From positions 434,001 to 498,000 of the forward strand of contig NZ_PKFN01000007.1 of assembly GCF_002933395.1 (NCBI RefSeq): DNA of 64,000 bases. Reading direction: 5' to 3'. A program made the position numbers and the translations under genes. The notes below the pieces were generated by a model. It worked only from the letters and a program-made list of their open reading frames with translations, was not told the DNA's origin and did not search any database. This DNA is from Yoonia maritima (GTDB lineage Bacteria > Pseudomonadota > Alphaproteobacteria > Rhodobacterales > Rhodobacteraceae). Shown here in pieces: positions 43,125 to 52,205 of the stretch; positions within the stretch are counted from its first letter, which is position 1, and the number at the start of each line of letters is the position of its first letter.

Positions 43125-43328
43125 TCAATTTAGACAAACGAGGATCCACAAAGGTCCTGATCGGATGGTGACACCATAGAGGCTGAGACAGCTGCCGATT
43201 GCCAAGCCCGTTTGCGCACGGATCATCCCAGCGTCTGCTGCTTGCTGCGCCATGCCAATTTCGCGCGGTGAAATATCCAATCCCGCATCATTTAGGACGC
43301 GAATGACCCATTTTAGGTTTTTGCTCAT
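43125..43328 (-). CDS. Possible small hypothetical protein
   Basis: A 67-codon open frame (MSKNLKWVIRVLNDAGLDIS at the start, then a hydrophobic C-terminal end IRSGPLWILVCLN). AAAGGA lies before two nearby ATG codons (43337 and 43328). It is divergent from glnE in an otherwise empty 500-base region. I do not recognise it. The abrupt hydrophobic tail may be a truncated or decayed end; it may also not be a gene. Confidence 0.35.
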   Translation of the reverse strand: MSKNLKWVIRVLNDAGLDISPREIGMAQQAADAGMIRAQTGLAIGSCLSLYGVTIRSGPLWILVCLN

Positions 43329-43406
43329 GATCTTCATGTCCTTTTTGATCTACTTTATCGGGCGGGTTCTGATTGACCGGATCGCTGTGCAAGGTAACTG
43401 TGGCGC

Positions 43407-46175
43407 ATGTCTTTTACTGATCGCCTTACCCGTTACCCGCGCCCCTATGACTTAGACAGGGGACAAGATGCGCTATCGCATCTTCCTGATTTGCCAGCGG
43501 CGTTGGTTCCGCTGATCGAAGGCACAGCCGGGTGCAGCCCCTATCTCGCGACTTTGTTACAAGTCGAAGCGGCATGGATTGTTTCGGCAATGGAAGCCCC
43601 AGAGCAGGCTGTTGACGAAATCATGCGCGGATTGCCCGAAATCTCGCTCGACGCACTGACTGCACATTTACGCCAGTGCAAACGGCGGATCGCGCTGATT
43701 ACCGCGTTGGCCGATTTAGGTGGCGTATGGCCATTAGAGACCGTTACACAAGTTTTAACCGACTTTGCGGATAGCGCTGTTCAGGCTGCTTTGGTGCGAC
43801 TAGTCGAGGCAGAAGTAACGCGAGGCAAGCTGCCCAGTGGCAATGATCCGTCGCAAGCCGGCGGTCTGGTCGCGTTAGCGATGGGAAAGATGGGCGCGGG
43901 CGAATTGAACTATTCGTCCGATATCGATCTGATTTGCCTATTCGATGAAACCCGATTTGATCCCGACGACTATCACGAAATCCGCGCCAGCTTTATCCGC
44001 GTGACACGACGAATGGCTGCGATGCTGTCGGATGTTCGTGGGGGCGGGTATGTGTTTCGGACCGATCTGCGCTTGCGGCCTGATGCGTCAGCGACCCCGG
44101 TTTGTTTGTCGATGGAAGCCGCCGAACGGTATTATGAAAGTGTGGGCCGGACATGGGAGCGTGCCGCCTATATCAAGGCGCGCGCTTGCGCGGGCGATGT
44201 CGACGCCGGTGGTGGATTCCTAGATACACTGCGCCCGTTTGTATGGCGCAAGCATTTGGATTTCGCCGCGATCCAAGACGCCCATGACATGCGTCTGAAG
44301 ATCCGTGACCACAAAGGACTGCACGGAAAACTTGTGCTTGAAGGGCACAATATGAAGTTAGGGCGCGGCGGTATCCGCGAGATCGAGTTCTTTACACAAA
44401 CGCGGCAATTGATTGCAGGTGGGCGTGACCCGTCACTGCGCGTGCGCGGAACACGCGACGGGCTGAATAGGCTGTCGGCCGCTAATTGGTTGCCTGAAGA
44501 TGATGCTGTAACGCTATACGATCATTATAAATTTCATCGCGAAGTCGAGCATCGATTGCAGATGATCAATGACGCGCAGACCCATCACTTGCCAAATGAC
44601 GCGGACGGTTTCGAACGCCTTGCTGCATTCATGGGAACGGAAGTGGATGCACTAAGGTCGGAAATTTCGGATCGTATCGAAGAGGTGCACGCGTTAACCG
44701 AAGGCTTCTTTGCGCCCGATGCCGCGCCAAGCGAAACCAGCGATTGGGGCGCGGAAATTGTTGCGCGGTGGGCCAATTATCCAGCCTTCCGGTCATCTCG
44801 CGCAATCGAGATATTTGAACGGCTTAAGCCTGAAATTTTGGCTCGACTGCAAGAGGCCGCAAAGCCGGACGAGGCTTTGATCCAGTTTGATGGTTTCCTG
44901 TCCGGCCTTCCTGCTGGCGTGCAATTGTTTTCCTTGTTCGAGGCCAACCCGCAGCTGACCCAATTGATCGTGGATATCGCTGCGACTGCGCCAGAACTGT
45001 CGCAATATCTATCGCGTAACTCTGGCGTATTTGACGCCGTGATCGGCGGCGCGTTCTTTGACCCTTGGCCGGGCAAGGATGGTTTGCAGGCTGACCTGAC
45101 CGCCACTTTGGGTTCTCTCGACGATTACGAAACCCAACTTATCGCTGCGCGCCGATGGGCAAAGGAATGGCATTTCCGCGTTGGTGTACATTTGCTGCGC
45201 GGTTTGATCAGCGCAGAGGTGGCGGGTAGCCAATATGCTGATCTGGCAGGGGCTGTTGTCGCGGGGCTATGGCCGATCATCGTTGAAGAATTCACCAAGA
45301 AACATGGTTCGATGCCGGGGCGCGGTGGCGTGGTTCTGGGCATGGGGTCGCTTGGAGCCGGGCGGTTGAACGCGGAATCAGATCTCGACCTGATTATGGT
45401 GTATGATGCCCAGGGGATTGAGGCATCAGACGGGCGTCGTGCGCTTGCGACCCGTCCATATTACGCGCGATTGACCCAAGCATTGGTAACCGCGCTTTCT
45501 GCGCCCATGTCAGAGGGGCGTTTGTACGAGGTGGATATGCGGTTGCGCCCGTCTGGCAGGCAGGGGCCGGTCGCAACCTCGTTTGAGGCGTTTACAGATT
45601 ATCAGCGCAACCAAGCCTGGACGTGGGAGCATCTGGCGCTGACACGCGCGCGTGTGATGGCAGGTAATCCAGAGCTAGCGGAAGAGATTGAAAACGTCCG
45701 CGGTGCCGTCTTGGCCGAAAAGGGTAAAGGCGAAACCGTTCTTGCCGATGTCGCAGATATGCGTCGCCGGATTGCGGCTGCAAAACCTTCTCAAGGTGAT
45801 TGGGATGCCAAGATTGGCCCCGGTCGCTTGCAGGATATCGAACTGTTCGCACAGACGGCATGTTTGCGTGCTGGGTCGTCGGCACGTGAATTGGACGCAC
45901 AATTAAAGGCCGGTGTCGCAGACGGCTGGGTGAGTGCCGCTGACGCGCAGGCGGTGAACGACGCGGCGCGGCTTATGTGGCGCTTGCAAGCGGTTGCTCG
46001 TTTGTTAACCGGTGGGCCGCTGCGCCCTGATGAAGTTGGTGAAGGGGCCAAGCGTTTGATCTTGCGTGAAACAAATTGCCACGATCTGGCAGACCTGTCT
46101 GACCAGTTGCACGCGCAGGCCGCAGCTGCTGATGCGGTGATTAGCCGGATGTTGGGTGCAGCAGATGACGCGTGA
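43407..46175 (+). CDS. glnE: Bifunctional glutamine synthetase adenylyltransferase/deadenylase
   Basis: GlnE adds and removes AMP on glutamine synthetase in response to PII proteins. The 922 residues hold two nucleotidyltransferase domains, each with its GlnE-type metal motif: MGAGELNYSSDIDLICLFD near residue 160 (deadenylation side) and LGAGRLNAESDLDLIMVYD near 650 (adenylation side), each followed by a GlnD-UR-UTase helical domain. Length is somewhat under the enteric protein but normal for alphaproteobacteria. The last 11 bases overlap the next small gene. Confidence 0.95.
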   Translation: MSFTDRLTRYPRPYDLDRGQDALSHLPDLPAALVPLIEGTAGCSPYLATLLQVEAAWIVSAMEAPEQAVDEIMRGLPEISLDALTAHLRQCKRRIALITALADLGGVWPLETVTQVLTDFADSAVQAALVRLVEAEVTRGKLPSGNDPSQAGGLVALAMGKMGAGELNYSSDIDLICLFDETRFDPDDYHEIRASFIRVTRRMAAMLSDVRGGGYVFRTDLRLRPDASATPVCLSMEAAERYYESVGRTWERAAYIKARACAGDVDAGGGFLDTLRPFVWRKHLDFAAIQDAHDMRLKIRDHKGLHGKLVLEGHNMKLGRGGIREIEFFTQTRQLIAGGRDPSLRVRGTRDGLNRLSAANWLPEDDAVTLYDHYKFHREVEHRLQMINDAQTHHLPNDADGFERLAAFMGTEVDALRSEISDRIEEVHALTEGFFAPDAAPSETSDWGAEIVARWANYPAFRSSRAIEIFERLKPEILARLQEAAKPDEALIQFDGFLSGLPAGVQLFSLFEANPQLTQLIVDIAATAPELSQYLSRNSGVFDAVIGGAFFDPWPGKDGLQADLTATLGSLDDYETQLIAARRWAKEWHFRVGVHLLRGLISAEVAGSQYADLAGAVVAGLWPIIVEEFTKKHGSMPGRGGVVLGMGSLGAGRLNAESDLDLIMVYDAQGIEASDGRRALATRPYYARLTQALVTALSAPMSEGRLYEVDMRLRPSGRQGPVATSFEAFTDYQRNQAWTWEHLALTRARVMAGNPELAEEIENVRGAVLAEKGKGETVLADVADMRRRIAAAKPSQGDWDAKIGPGRLQDIELFAQTACLRAGSSARELDAQLKAGVADGWVSAADAQAVNDAARLMWRLQAVARLLTGGPLRPDEVGEGAKRLILRETNCHDLADLSDQLHAQAAAADAVISRMLGAADDA

Positions 46176-46434
46176 TCCCATCGATCCGACTGGCCTGATC
46201 CGTGAATCGTTCCGGATCGAGGGCATTACCACAGCAGAATGCCGGACAATATTTTTGGAATGGGCGATGGGGACCGATGGTGATGTCGACACCAAGGCCG
46301 CGATCAAAACGCATCTCGTGAATTACAGCGACATGCCGCAGGATCATCCGATGATCGTTACGCTAACAGCAGCATTGGATGATGTGCGCCCGCCCAAACG
46401 CAGGGGCGGCAGGCGAGCGCGCGTTCGTGATTAA
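46165..46434 (+). CDS. Small hypothetical protein downstream of glnE
   Basis: An 89-residue soluble protein starting inside the end of glnE (ATG at 46165; a GTG 9 bases earlier is possible). It has SFRIEGITTAECRTIFLEW early and a basic tail PPKRRGGRRARVRD. The overlap suggests joint translation with glnE. It is found in the same place in related genomes as far as I recall, but has no known function. It ends immediately next to the convergent eda stop codon, without any base between. Confidence 0.75.
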   Translation: MTRDPIDPTGLIRESFRIEGITTAECRTIFLEWAMGTDGDVDTKAAIKTHLVNYSDMPQDHPMIVTLTAALDDVRPPKRRGGRRARVRD

Positions 46435-47094
46435 TCAGCTAGCTTGCAGCTGTGACGCCTCGTGGGCAAGCGCTGTAATGCCAGCCCAATCGCCCGCTAG
46501 TACCTTACCCTTGGGTGCAACCCAAGATCCGCCAACACAAAGAGTGTTGCTTAGGCTTAGGTAATCATTCGCATTTTTAAGGCTTACGCCGCCAGTCGGG
46601 CAGAACTTAACTTGTGGGATCGGTGCGCCGATCGCCTTAAGCGCAGGTGCGCCGCCGTTGGCTTCCGCAGGGAAGAATTTTTGCACGCTATAGCCGCGTT
46701 CCAGTAGGCGCATAGCCTCGGACGCAGTCGCAATACCAGGTAACAACGGCAGGTCATTTGCTTCGCACGCGTCTAGAAGTCGGTCGGTCGCGCCGGGTGA
46801 TACGCCGAATGTTGCACCTGCTTCTTTTGCAGCTTCGACGTCTTTTGGTGTCAGCAATGTGCCAGCGCCAACAACACCGCCGGGCACTGACGCCATCTCG
46901 CGGATCGCGTCCAGAGCGGCAGGTGTACGCAATGTGACTTCAAGTGCGGGGAGGCCGCCAGCGACAAGCGCACGCGCCAAATCGGCTGCTGTGCTGGCGT
47001 CATCAATTACCAAGACAGGGACAACAGGGGCAAGCAGGCAGACTTTGGCAGCGGCGGCAGAGGCTTCTTGTGGGGTCATGTTCCAGGCTTTCAT
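46435..47094 (-). CDS. eda: KDPG aldolase (2-keto-3-deoxy-6-phosphogluconate)
   Basis: The last enzyme of the Entner-Doudoroff path, splitting KDPG to pyruvate and glyceraldehyde 3-phosphate. In the 219 residues the class I features are present: PVLVIDD, the glutamate in LEVTLRTPAAL, GAGTLL, and the Schiff-base lysine in VQKFFPAE, with FCPTGGVS after it. Two ATG codons 15 bases apart are possible starts. It follows edd by 65 bases in the same direction and probably shares its promoter. Confidence 0.96.
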   Translation of the reverse strand: MKAWNMTPQEASAAAAKVCLLAPVVPVLVIDDASTAADLARALVAGGLPALEVTLRTPAALDAIREMASVPGGVVGAGTLLTPKDVEAAKEAGATFGVSPGATDRLLDACEANDLPLLPGIATASEAMRLLERGYSVQKFFPAEANGGAPALKAIGAPIPQVKFCPTGGVSLKNANDYLSLSNTLCVGGSWVAPKGKVLAGDWAGITALAHEASQLQAS

Positions 47095-47159
47095 CGGTTA
47101 TTGGTGCAGCGCGGCGTCGTTGACGCCGCGTTGGTATGCTTATGGGAAATATGTGTCAG

Positions 47160-48965
47160 CTAGACAACCACTGCGGCGCCTTCAGATGAAAGACCCACGT
47201 TGCGGCGGAAGACTTCGAACAATTCACGTCCAACACCGTTGCCGTTGCCAGTCAGGTCAGCGATTGCAGGGCTGCGCGTGGTCAGGTCCACACCCAAGAC
47301 ATCAATAGTTCCCTTTGTGGCGTCCAGACGCACCATGTCGCCGTCTTGGATCAGGCTGATTGGGCCGTTATCAGCGGCCTCGGGCGATAGGTGAATTGCT
47401 GACGGCACCTTGCCGGAAGCGCCAGACATACGACCGTCAGTGACCAGTGCTACTTTCAACCCACGATCTTGCAGAACGGCAAGCGTTGGTGTCAGCCCAT
47501 GCAATTCGGGCATGCCGTTTGATTTCGGCCCTTGGAACCGAACCACGATGATTGTGTCTTCGGTAAACTCACCAGCTTTGAACGCGTCTTTGACGGCCTC
47601 TTGGGTGTGGAACACACGGGCAGGGGCTTCGACGATGTGGCGCTCTTTTGCGACGGCAGAGGCTTTGATTACGCCGCGGCCTAGGTTGCCGACAAGTTGC
47701 TTCAACCCACCTTCGGGCTGGAATGGGTCGCTTGCAGGGCGCAGGATCTTTTCGTTCAAGGATTTGCCAGCACCAGCGGAATAGGTAATCCGACCATCTG
47801 TCAGTTTGGGTTCCTGCATATACAAATGCAGCCCGTCACCCGCGACCGTTTTTACGTCATCGTGTAGCAGGCCAGCGTTCAGCAATTCACCAATCATAAA
47901 CCCAAGACCGCCAGCAGCATGGAAGTGGTTCACATCTGCCAGCCCGTTTGGATAAACCTTCGCCATGAGCGGGGTTACATCTGATAGGTCGCTGAAATCT
48001 TGCAGATCAAGGATGATACCAGCCGCACGCGCCATTGCGGGCAGGTGCAGCACAAGGTTCGTTGATCCACCGGTGGCCATCAGGCCGACAAGGCCGTTCA
48101 CAAATGCCTTTTCATCCAACACATCGCAAACAGGGGTGTATTGGTTGCCCAATGCCGTAATTTCCAACGCACGTTCGGTGCCCGCCGTTGTCAGCGCATC
48201 CCGCATTGGCGTGTTCGGGTTCACAAACGATGCGCCGGGTAGGTGCAGGCCCATGAACTCCATCAACATCTGGTTGGTGTTGGCTGTGCCATAGAAGGTA
48301 CAAGTACCCGGCCCGTGATAGGATGCCATTTCAGAGGCCATCAATTCGTCGCGCCCAATTTCGCCGACAGCGAATTTCTGGCGGACTTTGGCTTTTTCGT
48401 CGTTCGGCAAACCGGATGTCATCGGACCTGCGGGCAGGAACACACTTGGAATATAGCCAAATGTTGCAGCGGCCATGACAAGGCCGGGAACGATTTTGTC
48501 ACAGACGCCAAGATAGATCGCAGCGTCAAAGACGTTATGCGAAAGGCCAACACCCGCAGCCAGCGCAATCACGTCACGCGAAAATAGGGATAGCTCCATT
48601 CCGGTCTGGCCCTGCGTCACGCCGTCACACATAGCGGGAACGCCGCCTGCAACCTGCGCCGTGCCACCGGCCGCACGCGCAGCTGCACGGATCAGATTCG
48701 GATATAGTTCAAAGGGTTGGTGCGCCGACAACATGTCATTGTAGGCAGTGATAATTCCGATGTTCGGTGCGCGCCCCTCGGCCAATGTGGCTTTGTCTTC
48801 GCCCATCGCAGCATAAGCGTGGGCAAGGTTACCGCAGGCCATATGGGCGCGGCGTGGCCCTTCGGATGCGGCACGGGCCATATTTTCGAGGTAGGCTTGG
48901 CGCGTATCTTCCGAACGGGCGCGAATGCGGTCGGTGACCGCGGCGATTTTGGGATGAAGTGGCAT
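47160..48965 (-). CDS. edd: 6-phosphogluconate dehydratase
   Basis: Edd is the iron-sulfur dehydratase that makes KDPG from 6-phosphogluconate. The start at 48965 ([14 protein letters not shown]) is preceded by AGGAAG and gives 601 residues, the usual length; longer frames run into the promoter. Cluster cysteines are in [14 protein letters not shown] and CDKIVPG (IYLGVCDK), with a third in TPVCDV or [11 protein letters not shown] segments. The LacI-type palindrome at 49009-49022 lies 44 bases upstream of this start. Confidence 0.96.
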   Translation of the reverse strand: MPLHPKIAAVTDRIRARSEDTRQAYLENMARAASEGPRRAHMACGNLAHAYAAMGEDKATLAEGRAPNIGIITAYNDMLSAHQPFELYPNLIRAAARAAGGTAQVAGGVPAMCDGVTQGQTGMELSLFSRDVIALAAGVGLSHNVFDAAIYLGVCDKIVPGLVMAAATFGYIPSVFLPAGPMTSGLPNDEKAKVRQKFAVGEIGRDELMASEMASYHGPGTCTFYGTANTNQMLMEFMGLHLPGASFVNPNTPMRDALTTAGTERALEITALGNQYTPVCDVLDEKAFVNGLVGLMATGGSTNLVLHLPAMARAAGIILDLQDFSDLSDVTPLMAKVYPNGLADVNHFHAAGGLGFMIGELLNAGLLHDDVKTVAGDGLHLYMQEPKLTDGRITYSAGAGKSLNEKILRPASDPFQPEGGLKQLVGNLGRGVIKASAVAKERHIVEAPARVFHTQEAVKDAFKAGEFTEDTIIVVRFQGPKSNGMPELHGLTPTLAVLQDRGLKVALVTDGRMSGASGKVPSAIHLSPEAADNGPISLIQDGDMVRLDATKGTIDVLGVDLTTRSPAIADLTGNGNGVGRELFEVFRRNVGLSSEGAAVVV

Positions 48966-49008
48966 TGGCTTCCTCATGGCATTTCTTTGATGCAATCTTA
49001 TCACAGTC

Positions 49009-49022
49009 TGTTAGCGCTAACA
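49009..49022. promoter_or_regulatory. LacI-type palindromic operator upstream of edd
   Basis: TGTTAGCGCTAACA is a perfect 14-base palindrome with the central CG that LacI/GalR-family repressors prefer. Related copies occur before the class I aldolase gene (19725-19759). The repressor gene is not in the window. Confidence 0.72.
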
Positions 49023-49144
49023 AGTATCATGCGGGAAGGAAAATGACTAAAAGTTAGCTAGCACTACCTAAACGGTTACAAATTATGATTAAGCGTGCTA
49101 GCGGGTTGCGCGTTGAACTTCAAAGAAAAGACCAGGAGTTGTTT

Positions 49145-49696
49145 ATGTTCAAAAGCTTACTAAGCCTAATGGTGCTGCTCATTGGGATGGCAGCATGTTC
49201 GTTGCCGACGTCACAGTCTGATGTGCGCCCTGTGATGGATCGGTCGTACACATTAACTGGTCTGAATTTTGCAGTTGCCGAAGGGTTAACCGTTTCTGAA
49301 GAAAATCGGTACTATCCGACATCCGACATTGTTTGGCGTGGCGATGCCCCGGGTCCGCGCGGCGATCAAATCGGCGCAATGTTTAAAACGGCTGCTGAGC
49401 GGAATAAATCGGTCATTCGTGGCGATGTTCCGATTGTGATCGATGTGCAGCTTTTGCGGTTTCACGGCGTTACCGAACGCACGCGCGCGTCGATTGGCGG
49501 TGTCTACAACATTATCTTCATGCTGACGGTTCGTGATGCGCGCACCGGCGAAGTGATTGAGCCGGCGCGCCGGGTTGTTGCCGATCTTCCTGCTCCAGGC
49601 GGTAGTGAAGCGATGGCGTTAGAGCACCAAGGCCGCACCGAAAAAGTCGAAGTGACCAATTTTCTTACTGCGACCTTGCGTAATCAGCTTATCTAA
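49145..49696 (+). CDS. Lipoprotein of unknown function
   Basis: A 183-residue lipoprotein: start MFKSLLSLMVLLIGMAACS with lipobox ending MAAC. AGGAG lies 6 bases before the ATG at 49145; the frame extends upstream but without a signal peptide. The mature part is a mixed alpha/beta domain (RSYTLTGLNFAVAEGLTVSEE, later VIDVQLLRFHGVTERTR, NIIFMLTVRDARTGEVI) that may belong to a DUF known from Rhodobacterales (DUF6778-like is my recollection, not certain). Probably faces the periplasm from a membrane. Confidence 0.8.
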   Translation: MFKSLLSLMVLLIGMAACSLPTSQSDVRPVMDRSYTLTGLNFAVAEGLTVSEENRYYPTSDIVWRGDAPGPRGDQIGAMFKTAAERNKSVIRGDVPIVIDVQLLRFHGVTERTRASIGGVYNIIFMLTVRDARTGEVIEPARRVVADLPAPGGSEAMALEHQGRTEKVEVTNFLTATLRNQLI

Positions 49697-49739
49697 GACG
49701 TCTTCCCAAGCGGGGGTAAATAGGGGTAGGAGAGCAGTT

Positions 49740-50948
49740 ATGAATACAACTGACACCTCCCCCGAATTGCCCGTCGTCCGCTTGATCCCCAAGGCCGAAG
49801 CCCGTGCCATCCGTCACGGCTTCCCTTGGGTCTATGCCAATGAATTGGTAACAGACCGACGCACCCGTAACCTAACGCCCGGCACGATTGCGCGGCTCGA
49901 AGATGCCAACCGCACGCCCATGGGTATTGTCGCGGTGACGCCTGCGTCAAAAATCATTTGCCGCATGTTGGACCAAGATCCAGATGCAGTGATCGATCAG
50001 GCTTGGTTCGCGACCCGCCTGACACGCGCTCTTGCGCATCGTGAACGTCTATGTGACGCGCCTTTTTATCGACTTGTTCATGCAGAATCTGATGGGTTGC
50101 CCGGTGTTATCATCGACCGCTTTGGCGACGTCGCCGTTGTTCAGCCAAATGCGGCATGGGCTGATGTTCTGATCACACCGCTTGTTGCGGCGTTGCAGGA
50201 TGTCACCGGTGTAACCACCGTGATTATGAACGGCACAGGTCGGGCTCGCACGTTGGAAGGTCTCGAAGAAAAGACCGTCGTTCTTGTTGGCGATGCGCCA
50301 GCAGGACCGATCCCTGTGCCGATGAACGGTGCAACCTATATGGCCGACGTTATGGGCGGTCAGAAAACGGGTCTGTTCTTTGATCAGCGTCCGAACCATG
50401 CCTTTGCGGCAAGTCTGGCCAAGGACGCCCGTGTGCTTGATGTCTTCTCGCATGTTGGTGGTTTTGGTTTGGCTGCTTTGGCTGGCGGTGCGAAATCAGC
50501 ATTGGCTGTCGACGGTTCAGCACCAGCGCTTGAACTGGCAGAGAAGGGCGCAGCAGCGATGGATGCCGCTGATCGCTTTGAAACGCGCAAAGGCGATGCG
50601 TTTGATGTCTTGGCCGCGTTAGCCGAAGAAAACGCAGAGTTCGATGTCGTCGTTTGTGACCCGCCAGCGTTTGCGCCGACACGCAACACCGCCGAGGCCG
50701 GGCTGCGGGCCTATGAGCGCGTTGCGCGTTTGGCGACGCCACTGGTTGCCGAAGGTGGTTACCTAGTGCTGTGTTCGTGTTCACACGCGGCTGACATCAC
50801 CAAATTCCGCAATTCATGTTCGCGTGGGATTGGTCGGGCCGGACGGCGTGGGCAGATTATCTACACGGGCTTTGCTGGCCCCGATCACCCGCAGATGCCG
50901 CATTTGGCCGAAAGCGGATACCTAAAGGTAGTTGTCTACCGCCTATGA
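49740..50948 (+). CDS. 23S rRNA cytosine methyltransferase, RlmI-like
   Basis: A 402-residue SAM-dependent methyltransferase of the RlmI family. An N-terminal PUA domain (RLIPKAEARAIRHGFPWVYANELV) is followed by an EEHEE-like linker and the Rossmann domain: VLDVFSHVGGFGLAALAGGA (SAM site), VVCDPPAFAP (motif IV), and the catalytic cysteine region CSCSHAAD. The likely product is 5-methylcytosine in 23S rRNA; position cannot be confirmed. Ends in an ATGA overlap with a PIN-domain gene. Confidence 0.9.
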   Translation: MNTTDTSPELPVVRLIPKAEARAIRHGFPWVYANELVTDRRTRNLTPGTIARLEDANRTPMGIVAVTPASKIICRMLDQDPDAVIDQAWFATRLTRALAHRERLCDAPFYRLVHAESDGLPGVIIDRFGDVAVVQPNAAWADVLITPLVAALQDVTGVTTVIMNGTGRARTLEGLEEKTVVLVGDAPAGPIPVPMNGATYMADVMGGQKTGLFFDQRPNHAFAASLAKDARVLDVFSHVGGFGLAALAGGAKSALAVDGSAPALELAEKGAAAMDAADRFETRKGDAFDVLAALAEENAEFDVVVCDPPAFAPTRNTAEAGLRAYERVARLATPLVAEGGYLVLCSCSHAADITKFRNSCSRGIGRAGRRGQIIYTGFAGPDHPQMPHLAESGYLKVVVYRL

Positions 50949-51487
50949 GGGTCATGATCGACGCCTGCGTTCTTTATCCAACAGTCATGCGCGAAGTCGT
51001 GCTTGGCTGTGCGGGCCACGGCCTTTTCGAACCGCGTTGGAGCCCGCGCATTTTAGAAGAATGGGCGCGGGCGACGATCAAGCTGGGACCGGAGCAAGAA
51101 GTCTGGGCGCGGGGTGAAATCGCGATGCTCAATGCAAAATTCCCAAAGGCAAGCGTTAGCTACGACACCGCAATTGAGGCGCGGTTTTGGCTACCAGACC
51201 CCGCCGACATTCACGTGCTTACAGCGGCAGTTGTTGGATCATGTGATGCGATTTTAACGATGAATGCCAAGGACTTCCCCGGGAATATTCTAGCAGAGGA
51301 AGACCTGATGCGCCGCGACCCAGATGGGTTCATTCGCCAGATGTTCGAGGATGCACCGGATAAGGTGCGTAACGTTGCCGATGGCGTTTTAGCCGAAGCA
51401 AACCGGCTGTCAGATCGACCATGGGAGATGCGCACCCTGATGAAAAAAGCGCGGCTTCCACGCTTTGGTAAGGCATTAGTGGCCTAG
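50945..51487 (+). CDS. PIN-domain protein
   Basis: A 180-residue protein with a PIN ribonuclease fold: first acidic residue in MIDACVLYPTVMRE, a helix with glutamate (LEEWARATIKL), and DPADIHVLTAAVVG with NAKDFPG towards the end. About 50 residues follow the domain. The start overlaps the methyltransferase stop (ATGA). No antitoxin-sized gene with a DNA-binding fold is beside it, so it is not a normal VapBC module; it may be a housekeeping nuclease of the rRNA methyltransferase operon. It overlaps the end of the convergent M48 gene by four bases. Confidence 0.85.
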   Translation: MRVMIDACVLYPTVMREVVLGCAGHGLFEPRWSPRILEEWARATIKLGPEQEVWARGEIAMLNAKFPKASVSYDTAIEARFWLPDPADIHVLTAAVVGSCDAILTMNAKDFPGNILAEEDLMRRDPDGFIRQMFEDAPDKVRNVADGVLAEANRLSDRPWEMRTLMKKARLPRFGKALVA

Positions 51488-52164
51488 CGCCACTTTGCCT
51501 CGTTTGCTTCGATAGCTGCGATGCGTAGCGGCGTTTTAGGGTGGCTCATCAACCATGCAGGCGCGCTGGCACCACGTGCGCCAGTCAGCCCTTCAAGCTT
51601 CGCAAAGAGAGATTTTTGCGGTGCGGTGCCGATGCCGGATTTTGTCAGTAGCGCCGATGCATAGGCGTCCGCCTCGAACTCATCTGAACGTGACATGCCC
51701 GCAGCGACCAGTCGCATCGCCATCGTCGCCAGCCACGGGCCGATAACCGGAATAAACCGCCCAAGCACCATCGCAAGCGCGGTACGCATCGCGTTTTGCC
51801 CAGAAAAGTCGATCATTCGGCGCTTAGCATGCCCCAAGGCGACATGCCCCAATTCATGCGCAATGACGGATGCCATTTCTTCGGCGCTCACTTTGCCTTC
51901 GCGGTATTTGTTGAAAAATCCACGCGTGATGAAAATCCGGCCATCTGCGACGGCGAGCCCATTAACAGGTTCGATCTCGTAAATATGCACGCGGATGCGA
52001 TCGATCTCTAGGGCTTTGGCCATACGTGCTGTTAACTGGTTTAGTACCGGATCGTCCATTTCGACCGACTTTGCGTCCAGTTCACGCGCGGTGCGCCAGA
52101 CGGAGAACCGATACATCGCAAGCCCGTAGAGGACCGCCAGAAGAATAGGGGTAAATCTGATCAT
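51484..52164 (-). CDS. M48-family metallopeptidase
   Basis: A 226-residue zinc peptidase of the Ste24/HtpX-like M48 group. HELGH lies at residues 103-107 and the third ligand is in DEFEADAYA. An N-terminal hydrophobic stretch (TPILLAVLYGLAMY) can serve as an uncleaved signal anchor; another hydrophobic part (FIPVIGPWLATMAMRLVAAG) follows the active site. The protein should act at the inner membrane on misfolded membrane or exported proteins. The stop overlaps the convergent PIN gene. Confidence 0.9.
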   Translation of the reverse strand: MIRFTPILLAVLYGLAMYRFSVWRTARELDAKSVEMDDPVLNQLTARMAKALEIDRIRVHIYEIEPVNGLAVADGRIFITRGFFNKYREGKVSAEEMASVIAHELGHVALGHAKRRMIDFSGQNAMRTALAMVLGRFIPVIGPWLATMAMRLVAAGMSRSDEFEADAYASALLTKSGIGTAPQKSLFAKLEGLTGARGASAPAWLMSHPKTPLRIAAIEANEAKWR

Positions 52165-52205
52165 GTCTTAGATATTGGGGGCGAGTTGCAGAATAGCAAT
52201 GGGGA

